64,000 nucleotides of DNA from Shinisaurus crocodilurus (taxonomy: Eukaryota > Chordata > Lepidosauria > Squamata > Shinisauridae): the NCBI GenBank assembly GCA_021292165.1, contig CM037876.1, forward strand, positions 284,988,521 to 285,052,520. The letters run 5' to 3'. The stretch's first letter is position 1, and each line of letters begins with the position of its first letter. The notes under the pieces are model-generated. The model was not told the DNA's origin. It saw nothing but the letters and a program-made list of their open reading frames with translations, and ran no database searches. Below, in pieces: positions 1 to 9,649 of the stretch. Made by a program: the position numbers and the translations under genes.

Positions 1-687
1 AGTCATCGGAGAAGTAGCAGACGGACCATCATCCCCAACAAAGGAGGGTCTCGGTGGAGATCCACAAAACCAAGGAAGGGCCATCAAGGATCATCAAGCA
101 TTCAGGGCAGTCTCAAAGAGCTGCAGAGTACCAGTACGTCATCTTCTTCCCGGGCAGGAATAAGCCCACCTGAACGAAGGGGGCAGGGATAAGCCCCCAC
201 CTGACCTGGAGGGCGGGGGAGCGGGAACTCAGGGGTAGAAAACCCCTCTCCCTTCCGGGTTTGGGTTGTTGGGAACCACGGGTACGCCAGGGCCAGATCC
301 ACCTTAAAGCAAGCAGTCCGGGTACACCATTCTCATCCACGAAGCACCGATCTGGAGCTAGGCTGAAACTGACTAGAAGTATTGTCTCTGATCTGAGGAC
401 ATTGACGAGGTTCAATCTGCTAGCCTGGGAGCCTGCTCATTGGGTAAGACGGGGGTCAGCTAAGGTTGTGTTGACAGTATAGTATTCCTGAAGAGCTGCT
501 AGTTCCGTTCTGTGTTATTGTATAAACAAATAAAAGCCTTATTTGGTCATTTAAAGGGCTGTGGTTTTCCTCTTGTACGCGAAAGCCTTGGAGGTGATTG
601 CCGGCGTTTATACAGGCTGTATCTCATTGCCGGTTAACCCTATAATTGCCGAACTCACGCAAAGGATCCTGTTGCTGATCCTTCACA
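1..687 (+). repeat. 5' LTR (partial) of the Gmr1-like element
   Basis: Bases 1-687 repeat at 5530-6216, by eye without a difference. The LTR ends in CA, followed directly by TGG. An AATAAA polyadenylation signal lies at 529-534. The first part of the LTR, including the CA microsatellite seen in the 3' copy, is outside the window. Confidence 0.95.
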
Positions 688-705
688 TGGTGGCAGACGA
701 CGGGA
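688..705 (+). promoter_or_regulatory. Probable tRNA primer-binding site
   Basis: The stretch directly after the 5' LTR starts TGGTGGCAG. A TGG start is what pairing with a tRNA 3' CCA end requires. Which tRNA serves as primer cannot be told from here. Confidence 0.6.
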
Positions 706-1023
706 CAGTGGAAACCACATTTGACAGTTGGGGCAGGCTAGCAGATTGTTGGGAAGCGCTCAGACCAAAGAAATGAATAGCCTGAGCCAGGAACAGTTGG
801 AGCTAGTGAGCAGCCCAGAGACCCCAACCCAGACCTCCACAATGGAGTGGGTAGTGCGGCCGAAAACTGCAAAGCAAGAAGGGGGGGAGCCCCCTCATCT
901 TTGTTAGTAGGGCAGGAACCCAAGCAGTGGGGTAGCCCCAGCCTTACGAGTAGTGTCAGGGGAAGCAAGAGGAGGGACCCTGAGTTAGAGGAAGACCTCG
1001 ACAGAAGGGTTGCTGGTGGAGCC

Positions 1024-2280
1024 ATGGGGGGAGGAGGGTTGGATGCCCTCTTTCCCCAACTTAATTGGCAGCAGGCCAGGGAGTTGATGCGGCATCAACA
1101 AGAAATGCTCCAGCAGCAACAAGCAGCGCTGCAGATGCAGCTGGAGTTAGCCAGGCCGACCGCAGGCGCCGGACAAGGGGGATCCCCTACACCCCAAAGT
1201 GGGGGCACCCCGACCCCTAAATGGGACAGGAAGCAATTCCCCACCTACCAGTCTGGGCAGGATGTGTTGATCTTTTTCATCCTGTTCGAGGCTGCCTGCC
1301 TGGAGCAGAAGGTGCCGGACAATTTAAGGATGTCCGCCCTAAGGACTCAGGTCAGCGGGGAGTTGGCTGATCTCCTGGGTATTCACACCCAAACTGCCCC
1401 CTTGGACTATGGGGCATTCAAGGAAGCGGTGAGAGAAAGGTTTGCCCTCACCGCCGAACATTGTCGCCGTAAATTTCGTTACGGACAGCCTACCCCAGGG
1501 GACACGTATGCCTCCTGGATGGCACACCTGGGGCAGGTGTGGGACGCATGGATCGGGGCCACCGGGAAGACCACTTTGGCGGAGGTGCGGGAACTCATGA
1601 TTCAAGAACAATTTTGTGCCACTATTCCGGAGGACTTGGCTACGGCGGTGAGGGATCGGGACCCCCCGAACTGTCGGGAAATGGGCAAGTTGGCCGACCA
1701 AATGGGACTATATCGGCAGCCCAAAGGGACAAAGGGGGGCAACCTCAACCGTGGCGGGGCTAAAGGGAGCGCAGAAAAGGGCAACCCCAAACCTCGGGAG
1801 GGAGCCCTAGGCAAACCCAAGGAAAGCCCCAGCGCCAGTTTTTATTGCAAAGAACCGGGGCACCTCAAGAGGAGTTGCCCCAAACGCCTCGCGAAGAACC
1901 GGAACGCCAAGGCATCCCCGGGCAAGGTGGGGAGGATGCTTGCTCCAGAGTTCCGCGAACCGGAGGAACACGAGGAGGATCAGCAGTCCAGCTCGTCCCT
2001 CGAGGAAGACGGGGAAGACGCGGCGCGGTCCCTGAGGAGCGGAGGACAGCATTCCCTGGGGGCCATCTCGCAGGCATCCTTGATGCGCATTGCCTCACCG
2101 GAGCAGCTGCGTTGGAGCCAGAACAAATTCTGTGAGTCCATCTCTGTGAACAATGTTTCCCATGTGGGGTATAGGGACACTGGGGCGGACATAACTGCTT
2201 TACCTCGGAGTAAGGTGAAGAAGAGACAGTTGCTAAAAGGGCGCACCTGCGCCATAAAACCTATAACTCCCCCAACATAG
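1024..2280 (+). CDS. gag: Gag polyprotein with SCAN-like capsid segment, zinc knuckle and N-terminal part of protease
   Basis: Structural Gag of the Gmr1-like element, about 418 codons from the first in-frame ATG; the frame is open upstream to 847 but without an ATG. Residues 20-45 are glutamine-rich and likely coiled coil. Residues about 151-231 (FRYGQPT through LADQMGL) resemble a SCAN domain, including an ELMIQEQF core followed by IPEDL. This fits the published view that the host SCAN domain came from Gmr1-like capsid. Around residue 275 there is a zinc knuckle, C-x4-H-x4-C, whose first cysteine position holds serine (S272), so the CCHC motif is incomplete. A retroviral-type protease active site, DTGAD, is at 385-389. 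The frame stops before the protease ends; the rest of protease continues in the -1 frame. Confidence 0.85.
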   Translation: MGGGGLDALFPQLNWQQARELMRHQQEMLQQQQAALQMQLELARPTAGAGQGGSPTPQSGGTPTPKWDRKQFPTYQSGQDVLIFFILFEAACLEQKVPDNLRMSALRTQVSGELADLLGIHTQTAPLDYGAFKEAVRERFALTAEHCRRKFRYGQPTPGDTYASWMAHLGQVWDAWIGATGKTTLAEVRELMIQEQFCATIPEDLATAVRDRDPPNCREMGKLADQMGLYRQPKGTKGGNLNRGGAKGSAEKGNPKPREGALGKPKESPSASFYCKEPGHLKRSCPKRLAKNRNAKASPGKVGRMLAPEFREPEEHEEDQQSSSSLEEDGEDAARSLRSGGQHSLGAISQASLMRIASPEQLRWSQNKFCESISVNNVSHVGYRDTGADITALPRSKVKKRQLLKGRTCAIKPITPPT

Positions 2281-2330
2281 CTGTTCCCCTCGCCCGGGTC
2301 TGGGTCAAGTACAAGGGATGGGAAGGGGAG

Positions 2331-3251
2331 GTGGATGTTATAGTGCATGGACAACAAGAATGGGGGATCATCATCGGGAATGACATTGCGTTCCGGGCTG
2401 CCCAGGTCAAGGTGGGGGTGGTGACCCGGCGTCAGGCCAAGCAAGCCCCTGCCCCGCAGCCTCCCAGGTCCCCGGTCTCCCATCCCAGTCGCGGTAAAGT
2501 GACCCCAGCCGAGACAGTCAGCCGTCCCCCGCCGCTCCCCTCGGCTTTGGGGAGGGAAGAAGACCAAGGGGGGTTCGCGCCAATGGCCCGAGATTTTGGG
2601 ACTCAGAAGGTGTTTCAGGAGGAGCAGCAGAGCGACCCATCCCTCCAAGGATGTCGGGATCGGGCCAGTCAAGGGTCCGGGGCAGGGGACCAGTCAGAGC
2701 AGTTTTTGTGGGAGGCAGGAGCCCTCTACCGAGAATTCTGCCCAAGGACTGAACCGGGTCCCCAACCAAGAAAAAGACAATTAGTTGTGCCTGCAAGGTA
2801 CCGCCAGGCTGTGCTACAGCTGGTCCACGATGTGGCGTGGGAAGGTCACTTGGGACAGAAACGGACATTGACCAGGGTGACAGAGGGGTTTTATTGGCCC
2901 ATGGTGGCGAATGAAGTGCGGGAATATTGCCGGTCCTGCGATGTCTGCCAGCGGGTGGGGCATAACCAGGACCATCCGAAAGCCCCCCTGCAACCCCTAC
3001 CCATTGTGGGCATCCCCTTTGAAAGGATAGGGATGGATATCGTGGGACCCTTGAATCCCCCCACCAAGACGGGGAAGAAGTTTATATTGACTGTTGTTGA
3101 CTTTGCCACTCGCTATGCCGAGGCTTTTGCTCTAGCTTCCATCTCCGCCACCAGCCTGGCTAAGACTCTCCTCTCTCTTTTCACCCGCCTAGGAATGCCC
3201 CACACGGTGGTTTCGGACTGCGGCACGGGATTCGTGTCCAAACTGTTTTAA
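2331..3251 (+). CDS. pol: Pol, first part: protease C-terminus and integrase N-terminal half, ended by in-frame TAA
   Basis: This frame is open from about 2240, overlapping the end of gag in the -1 frame, and has no ATG near its start, which suggests frameshift expression or an indel. It begins with the end of protease (GIIIGNDI), then a proline-rich linker, then the integrase HHCC zinc domain (H and H about nt 2826-2850, CRSCDVCQ about 2931-2954) and the catalytic core. The first two catalytic aspartates are at 3036 (GMDIVGP) and 3216 (VVSDCG). A TAA at 3249-3251 cuts the core before the catalytic glutamate. The next frame continues in the same phase at 3252, so a single nonsense change separates two parts of one integrase. 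Confidence 0.85.
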   Translation: MDVIVHGQQEWGIIIGNDIAFRAAQVKVGVVTRRQAKQAPAPQPPRSPVSHPSRGKVTPAETVSRPPPLPSALGREEDQGGFAPMARDFGTQKVFQEEQQSDPSLQGCRDRASQGSGAGDQSEQFLWEAGALYREFCPRTEPGPQPRKRQLVVPARYRQAVLQLVHDVAWEGHLGQKRTLTRVTEGFYWPMVANEVREYCRSCDVCQRVGHNQDHPKAPLQPLPIVGIPFERIGMDIVGPLNPPTKTGKKFILTVVDFATRYAEAFALASISATSLAKTLLSLFTRLGMPHTVVSDCGTGFVSKLF

Positions 3252-3254
3252 AAA

Positions 3255-5372
3255 ATGTGGGAACTGGGGGGTGTGGAGCACCTGACTTCGGTGCCATATC
3301 ATCACGAGACCAATGGGCTGGTGGAACGTTTCAATCAGACTCTTGAAAAAATGATCAGGGCTTATGCGGCTAAGCACTCTGGGACTTGGGATCAAGCCCT
3401 CCCCTACTTGTTGTTTGCCTACCGGGACTCTCCCCAAGAAAGCCTGGGATTCTCCCCCAACGAACTGATGTTTGGAAGGGAGCTCAGGGGACCTTTGGCT
3501 CTGTTACGGGCGGAATGGGAGGGGGTTGCCGCAGAAGCTTCCATGCCTGTGCATACTTTCATGCAGCACCTCCAAACTGTCCTTCGGGAGGTGCGGGAGA
3601 CGGCGCAGCAGCATCTCGGAGCAGCACAGCAGCGGCAGAGCGCGTGGTACAACAGGACGGCTGTGCCACGGACTTTTGAAGTGGGGGACCAGGTGTTGGT
3701 ACTGCGCCCCCAAAAAACGGACAAATTGTGCTTGAAGTGGGAGGGCCCAGGGACTGTGATTGGGAGGTCGGGGGAGGTGAACTATCAAGTGGCTTTCCCT
3801 GGACAGCCGGGGAGGCAAAAGGTATTTCATGTAAATATGCTGAAACTGTATGTGGAACGGGGAACGAAGGTGGGGGGAGTGCAGGAATGTGTGGAACAGG
3901 GAGACCCTGACGGAGAGTTGTTGGCCGAGTGGGGGGAAGGGGGAGGAGGAATGGATGAGATCCAACTGTCCCCTTCTCTGTCAGAACAGCAGCGGCAACA
4001 AATCACCCAGGTCTTAGAGGATTTTCAGCCCATGTTCTCGGACCGTCCGGGATGCACCACACTCACACAACACACCATTGATACAGGGGATAGCCCCCCC
4101 ATACAGTCCCTACCCTACCGAGCGGTGGGGCCCCATGCCCAAGTCGTCGCCGATGAGGTCCAAGCCATGCTGGACCTGGGGGTCATTGTTCCCAGCTCGA
4201 GCCCCTGGTCCTCCCCGATTGTGTTAGTAGCCAAGAAAGATGGGGGTGTCCGGTTCTGCGTAGACTACCGGAAAATAAACAAAGTGACCGTCCCCGACCC
4301 CTACCCCATCCCCAACATGGATGTGCTGTTGGAGAGGCTTGGGGGGGCCAAGTACATTACTACCCTGGATCTGACAAAGGGTTATTGGCAGGTCCCGCTT
4401 GATTCGGATGCTGCCCTGAAGTCTGCTTTTGTGACCCACCTGGGGTTGTTCCAATTCACCACCCTCCCCTTCGGGGTCCGAAACAGTCCGGCTACCTTCC
4501 AGAGGCTGGTAAACGGGATGTTAAATGGGCTGGGGGAGTTCGCCTGTGCCTATTTAGATGATATAGCCATTTTTAGCTCCACCTGGGAGCAGCATCTGCA
4601 ACATGTCCGCCAGGTATTTCAGAGGATTCAGGACGCAGGGCTGACGGTGAAGGCAAAAAAATGCCAGGTTGGGCGGGGGGAGGTGGAGTATCTTGGACAC
4701 AAGGTGGGGGGAGGTAGTGTCAAGCCCCTGGAGGCCAAGATAGAGTCGGTTCGCACCTGGCCCCAACCCCAGACGAAAAAACAGGTCCAAGCTTTTTTAG
4801 GGCTGGCTGGCTATTATCGTAAGTTTGTGCCCCATTTTAGCCAGCTAGCCGCCCCCCTGACTGACTTGTGCAAAAAGCGGCAACCCGTTAAGGTCCAATG
4901 GTCAGCCGCTTGCCAAACAGCGTTTGAAGGACTGAAAGCCTGTCTGATGGCAGCCCCGGTACTGCAAGCCCCAGACTTTGAAGCCCCTTTTGTCCTGCAG
5001 ACGGATGCCTCAGAAGCGGGGATGGGAGCGGTCTTGCTGCAGGAACGGCCGGGGCAAGGGCTGTGCCCAGTTGCCTTTCTGAGTAAAAAACTTTTGCCTC
5101 GGGAGCGGAACTTGGCCACTGTCGAGAAAGAGTGCCTAGCAATAGTGTGGGCAGTGACCAAGCTTCGCCCCTACCTGTGGGGCCGCCAGTTCCGGCTGCA
5201 GACCGACCATTCCCCCTTGTGTTGGCTGGACAGGGTGAAGGGGTCCAACCAAAAGTTGTTGCGGTGGAGTTTAGCCCTGCAGGATTTTGATTTTTCAGTT
5301 GAACACATCAAGGGCAAGGACAACGTCGTGGCAGATGGGTTGTCCCGGGCTTTCTCAGTAGGAGATAGTTAG
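3255..5372 (+). CDS. pol: Pol, second part: integrase C-terminal half, reverse transcriptase and RNase H
   Basis: Same phase as the preceding part, separated only by TAA and one codon. It starts inside the integrase core; the catalytic glutamate (VERF, codon at 3324) lies 36 codons after the second aspartate, giving the D,D(35)E spacing. A GPY/F-like module follows (KWEGPGTV). Reverse transcriptase begins near nt 4000, with VDYRKIN, TLDLTKGYW and the catalytic YLDD at 4551-4562. RNase H covers about nt 4980-5340 (TDASE, KECLAIVWA, TDHSPL). The protein ends just before the purine tract. No chromodomain or envelope frame is seen. Placing integrase before RT separates this from ordinary Gypsy elements. 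Confidence 0.9.
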   Translation: MWELGGVEHLTSVPYHHETNGLVERFNQTLEKMIRAYAAKHSGTWDQALPYLLFAYRDSPQESLGFSPNELMFGRELRGPLALLRAEWEGVAAEASMPVHTFMQHLQTVLREVRETAQQHLGAAQQRQSAWYNRTAVPRTFEVGDQVLVLRPQKTDKLCLKWEGPGTVIGRSGEVNYQVAFPGQPGRQKVFHVNMLKLYVERGTKVGGVQECVEQGDPDGELLAEWGEGGGGMDEIQLSPSLSEQQRQQITQVLEDFQPMFSDRPGCTTLTQHTIDTGDSPPIQSLPYRAVGPHAQVVADEVQAMLDLGVIVPSSSPWSSPIVLVAKKDGGVRFCVDYRKINKVTVPDPYPIPNMDVLLERLGGAKYITTLDLTKGYWQVPLDSDAALKSAFVTHLGLFQFTTLPFGVRNSPATFQRLVNGMLNGLGEFACAYLDDIAIFSSTWEQHLQHVRQVFQRIQDAGLTVKAKKCQVGRGEVEYLGHKVGGGSVKPLEAKIESVRTWPQPQTKKQVQAFLGLAGYYRKFVPHFSQLAAPLTDLCKKRQPVKVQWSAACQTAFEGLKACLMAAPVLQAPDFEAPFVLQTDASEAGMGAVLLQERPGQGLCPVAFLSKKLLPRERNLATVEKECLAIVWAVTKLRPYLWGRQFRLQTDHSPLCWLDRVKGSNQKLLRWSLALQDFDFSVEHIKGKDNVVADGLSRAFSVGDS

Positions 5373-5411
5373 ATAGGGATTGGGGTGGTGGACCCCAATG
5401 CCATCTTCCCC

Positions 5412-5423
5412 CAAATGGGAGGG
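5412..5423 (+). promoter_or_regulatory. Polypurine tract
   Basis: A purine-rich run (AAATGGGAGGG) directly abuts the TG that starts the 3' LTR, the usual place for plus-strand priming. Confidence 0.65.
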
Positions 5424-5446
5424 TGTGTAGAAAGCCCAACACAGGT

Positions 5447-5492
<46 letters not shown>

Positions 5493-6216
5493 CTTTCGCC
5501 CAAGGGAGGGGGCAAGGAAGGGGGGATGAAGTCATCGGAGAAGTAGCAGACGGACCATCATCCCCAACAAAGGAGGGTCTCGGTGGAGATCCACAAAACC
5601 AAGGAAGGGCCATCAAGGATCATCAAGCATTCAGGGCAGTCTCAAAGAGCTGCAGAGTACCAGTACGTCATCTTCTTCCCGGGCAGGAATAAGCCCACCT
5701 GAACGAAGGGGGCAGGGATAAGCCCCCACCTGACCTGGAGGGCGGGGGAGCGGGAACTCAGGGGTAGAAAACCCCTCTCCCTTCCGGGTTTGGGTTGTTG
5801 GGAACCACGGGTACGCCAGGGCCAGATCCACCTTAAAGCAAGCAGTCCGGGTACACCATTCTCATCCACGAAGCACCGATCTGGAGCTAGGCTGAAACTG
5901 ACTAGAAGTATTGTCTCTGATCTGAGGACATTGACGAGGTTCAATCTGCTAGCCTGGGAGCCTGCTCATTGGGTAAGACGGGGGTCAGCTAAGGTTGTGT
6001 TGACAGTATAGTATTCCTGAAGAGCTGCTAGTTCCGTTCTGTGTTATTGTATAAACAAATAAAAGCCTTATTTGGTCATTTAAAGGGCTGTGGTTTTCCT
6101 CTTGTACGCGAAAGCCTTGGAGGTGATTGCCGGCGTTTATACAGGCTGTATCTCATTGCCGGTTAACCCTATAATTGCCGAACTCACGCAAAGGATCCTG
6201 TTGCTGATCCTTCACA
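5424..6216 (+). repeat. 3' LTR of the Gmr1-like element
   Basis: The LTR is about 793 bp, starting TGTGTAG and ending TTCACA. Bases 5530-6216 match 1-687. AATAAA lies at 6058-6063. A CA dinucleotide repeat lies near its start. The target duplication cannot be checked because the 5' flank is missing. Confidence 0.9.
5448..5490. repeat. (CA)n microsatellite inside the 3' LTR
   Basis: About 21 uninterrupted CA units lie in the U3 part of the LTR. Length differences here between LTRs cannot be seen because the matching part of the 5' LTR is off the window. Confidence 0.95.
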
Positions 6217-6289
6217 CAAATCATAGTGATTGGAGGCAGGTACTGGTTTAGGATATTTTTGTTTGTTTTAGGACAGCATAAGAGTACCT

Positions 6290-7183
6290 CCAACCACAGA
6301 TTCACTGAGGTTGAATCCTGGCAAGATGGAAGCCGTGTAGGTGAGTGGTTCCCGAGTCCAGGAGATAGGCTCATTGCCTGTTCTGGATGGGGTTGCACTC
6401 CCTTTGAAAGATTGGGTTCATAGTCTGGGGGTACTCCTAGATCCATCATTGGCGCTGGAGTCCCAAGTGACTGTGGCGGCTCAGAGTGCCTTATACCATC
6501 TTCAATTGGTTCGCTAGCTACAGCCTCTCCTGGACAGGGATAGCTTAGCCACAGTGATACAGGCACTAGTAACCTCAAGACTGGATTACTGCAATGTGCT
6601 CTATGTGGGGCTGCACTTGAGGCTGCTCTGGAAGCTGGAGCTAGTGCAGAATGCAGCAGCTCTGCTGTTGTCAGGAGCTGCCCCTTTTCAGCATGCAACT
6701 CCTTTACTGAAGGAACTGCACTGTCTACCTATTCGCTACTGTGTCAGGTTTAAGGTTCTGGTACTTGTGTACAAAGCCCGAAACAACTTGGGACCAGGTT
6801 ACCTTTGCATCCTCCCATACCAACCTACCTGATCACTGAGGTCATCAGATGGCATGCTCCTGGTGGTTCCTAATGGACCTTTGGCCCAATTGGAGTCCAC
6901 CAGGAAAAGAGCCTTCAGTGTGACGGCTCCATTTCTGTGGAACTCCCTGCCTCTGGAGGTCAGACAGGCTCCAATTTTGTGCTGCTTTCAGCACCTGCTG
7001 AAGACCTCCTTGTTCCGGGAAGCCTTCTCCACTGTCCAACCACCACTGTAATTGTTACTTTGTTTTCAGTGTGTTGTTTTTGTTTCTTTTATCTGTTTTT
7101 GACTTTTTACTGTTCACCACTCCGGAATCTACTTAATGGAATGGTATACAAATACTGTAAATAAACAACAACAACAACAACAT
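6290..7183 (+). mobile_element. L2-clade LINE, 3' part
   Basis: Broken frames encode the C-terminal end of an L2-type reverse transcriptase protein: SRLDYCNVLYVGL, LVQNAAALLL, LLKELHCLPI, then RKRAFSV...LWNSLPLEVR. The element ends in a CAA-rich tail at 7160-7183. Frameshifts and stops make it non-coding. A longer relative lies at 10990-14258. Its start beside the Gypsy 3' LTR is not sharp. Confidence 0.75.
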
Positions 7184-9000
7184 GCATCTGACATCTTAAA
7201 GCTACAGGAACAGATCACCTACTCTTAGAGGCAAGCTCAAAAATAATTTCATAGCTTACTTGATGCCTGGACATAGTCAGAAATTGGATGTGGTCAAAGT
7301 GAAACTGTTAGCACTACATAAATGGTAAAATAATAAATACAATCACAGCTGGTAAGTAAGTGCATAGATAGATAGCAAGTGTATGTTAGCTAGGATGCAG
7401 CTCAGTTTTTTTTACAGGTCTCTAAAGATGTAGTATTTCTGATATAATGGCACCCTCTAGAGACCATGGACCAGGGGTGTCCCACTACCACAAAAATCCC
7501 TGCCACCTGTACTCTCCACTCCCTCCTCCAGAGATCTTCATACATGTGGATCAGGCCATTTTTTGGTGGCCTGAAATGGCATCAACCTTTGGTGGGTGGG
7601 CAGTCTTCAATAAGCCTCTTTCACTCAACCTTCTTATATACTGCTGCTGTTTACAGATCTCACAGAGGTCTCAGAATACAGTACAAGTTGCCACTGCTTG
7701 AAGCTGTTCCCACTGCATTGCCACAGTCATCTTTATATTCTTTTTTGCCTCTCATCTGCCTTTGGCCTTAAGTGTTTTACCTAAATTCTATTTCGTGTTA
7801 AATTCAGCAGTAAGTGGAATAATTTCGAAATGGCTTGTTGGATGCCAACTCCCATTATCTCCAGCCAGCATGGTATTCTGAGGGGAATGATAGGAGTTGT
7901 AGTTTAACACATCTGGAGGGCACCAGGTTGAAGAAGGCTGTGTTAAGAGTGCTGGTGCACCAGACTTCACAGTTCCAGTGGAGGCTCAAGCAATTTTTGT
8001 CAATTTTCGTTACAGCTACCCATGCTACCTCCCATATTGTTATAGTAGGTCCTTCAATGCTATGGAGCAGATTTTTTGTTGGTGCAGAGGAAAAGGGGGC
8101 CTGAAAAAAATAGCCTCCCCCTTCAATGAGTGGGAGTACTCTGTGATCAGAATCCCATTCACGGGATCTCTGAATCCAATTCATTGTGGAGGCTTTAATA
8201 CGTTTACTTGCATTACTCAGATTTTATTTTTAAAAGAAATGGATTTTTGTAATCTGAATTATTATTTTTTAAAATTGATATATTTTTATCCACCCTGCTT
8301 TAAATACATGAAATAATGCCTTTTTATGCCCTACCAAGTTATCTCAGGCTGTGACTTGGCTCCTGCACAGTGGTTAGCTGCCAAGCTGTATTATGGGGAG
8401 AACTCTGCAAATCCTTCAGTTCACAATTTGAAGCCTTTTGCCTTTACTTACAAACCAGGATTACAACAGGGGCCCTCTTTTAGATACTATGTAAATCTGC
8501 TAACATTCCACCCCCACCCCCCCCATAATACTAATGGCTGGGATTTTGCATGGTTTTATCAGTTTAATACTCTGAAGAGTTGTTGCCATGGTTTTGTTTT
8601 TCTGGGTTGTAAACCTTTTTCAGCAATGAACTGAATGAAGCAGGTCCCCCAGACATAACAATCAAATCAGTTTGAATCACAATTTCAGTCCTAAACCATT
8701 ACCTGTAGATTGTACTACATACACTTCCCTGGAAGAAAAGAATTTTACTGGCAACTTTTCTTAATCAATAAAGTGAGCACTGTCTGGTTTGCAATCTATA
8801 AAATATTCATTGAATCTATCGTTATATCTGTATGGTGTTCATTTATGTACTGTGCTCCATGACTCAAATGTTTTAAAAATACTCATATGATTGAAAGTTA
8901 TTTTTCAGACCTGATATGCCCTTTTTAGAAATGCATTCTTCCCTCCTTTAAAATCTCAATCAATTCTCAAAAACTCTTAAACATGTTACCTTAAAATGTA
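7184..9000. other. AT-rich intergenic DNA without recognised gene
   Basis: No coding signal. Around 7855-7950 there is a worn fragment of the palindromic MITE family seen complete at 52458. A worn squamate repeat starts near 9010 (GCAATCCTATGCATG). Confidence 0.5.
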
Positions 9001-9264
9001 TGATGAACTTAGGGCGCAATCCTATGCATGTTTAGACAGAAAAAGGTCCTACAACTTCCAGTATTCTCCAACCAGCCATGCTATGGTTTCACACCACTTC
9101 TGTCTTTTTTCTTACCTCAGAAAATCCATTAAAGAAGAAAAGCTGCACAAGTTCCTTCTGATCATTAGTGTTAGCAGCCCACCCTCTGGAAGCACACACA
9201 CCCTGTGAATGTGCTAAATTATAGGCAGAGATTTAAAGGGCCTTGTCCTCTCACCCTGCCAAGA

Positions 9265-9530
9265 AGATAAAATGTAAAGATTTTAATAACAAGTTATGGC
9301 AACACTATTAAAATTTACAGAACAACAACAGCAGCAGCATGTTTATCTGTGGCTTTTTCCAGTACTTTATGAGAAGAACATTCATTTTTACATTTTGTCT
9401 TAATGTGCTACAGAACCTTTTATTGAGAAATAACTAGCATATAAAAGATAGAGGTGCAAATAGGCATATATTTATTAACACTGTACAATCTCACCCACAT
9501 AAAGTTCTACTTAAGATGACTAACAGTGAC
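9265..9530 (-). repeat. Duplicated 3' flank of the CATSPERB-like gene, block 1
   Basis: This stretch matches 22760-23020, the presumed 3' UTR of the gene, at clearly recognisable but diverged identity; both share ATAGAGGTGCAAATAGG-like and CCTTT(T/A)AT(T/C) runs in the same order. It is one of three collinear blocks that show an old duplication of the 3' end of the gene. Confidence 0.6.
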
Positions 9531-9534
9531 TAAA

Positions 9535-9642
9535 GGTGCCATCCTATGCATGTTTAGACAGGAAAAAAGTCCTACATGTTGGCTGGGGAATGCTGGGAGA
9601 TTGTAGGACTTTTTTTCTGTCTAAACATGCATAGGATTGTAC
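9535..9642. mobile_element. Palindromic MITE
   Basis: The arms ATCCTATGCATGTTTAGACA and its reverse complement flank a short core, so almost the whole element folds back on itself. It interrupts the duplicated CATSPERB-like 3' flank. Confidence 0.75.
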
Positions 9643-9649
9643 ACAGAGG

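Larger units (their letters stand above)
1..6216 (+). mobile_element. Ty3/Gypsy LTR retrotransposon, Gmr1-like lineage (5' end outside window)
   Basis: The element has two LTRs, a primer-binding site, gag-protease and pol frames and a purine tract. The pol order is protease, integrase, reverse transcriptase, RNase H, so integrase precedes reverse transcriptase. That order is normal for Ty1/copia, yet the RT and integrase motifs are Ty3/Gypsy type; this combination is known for the Gmr1-like lineage of deuterostomes. No envelope-like frame is seen. The LTRs read as identical over 687 bases, so the insertion is recent, but the coding region carries an in-frame stop in integrase and a frame change inside protease. 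About 106 bases of the 5' LTR lie before the window. It lies outside the CATSPERB-like exons, on the opposite strand. Confidence 0.9.

Noticed and set aside
113..415. Open frames in both LTRs on the minus strand
   Set aside because: They are identical because the LTRs are identical; nothing resembles a known product and they are antisense to the element.
847..1023. Extending gag upstream to 847
   Set aside because: The frame is open but begins at GTG with no ATG; the first in-frame ATG is at 1024 and the Gag-like sequence starts after it.
5423..5692. Plus-strand frame with a run of His-Thr codons
   Set aside because: It translates the CA microsatellite and LTR; no protein.
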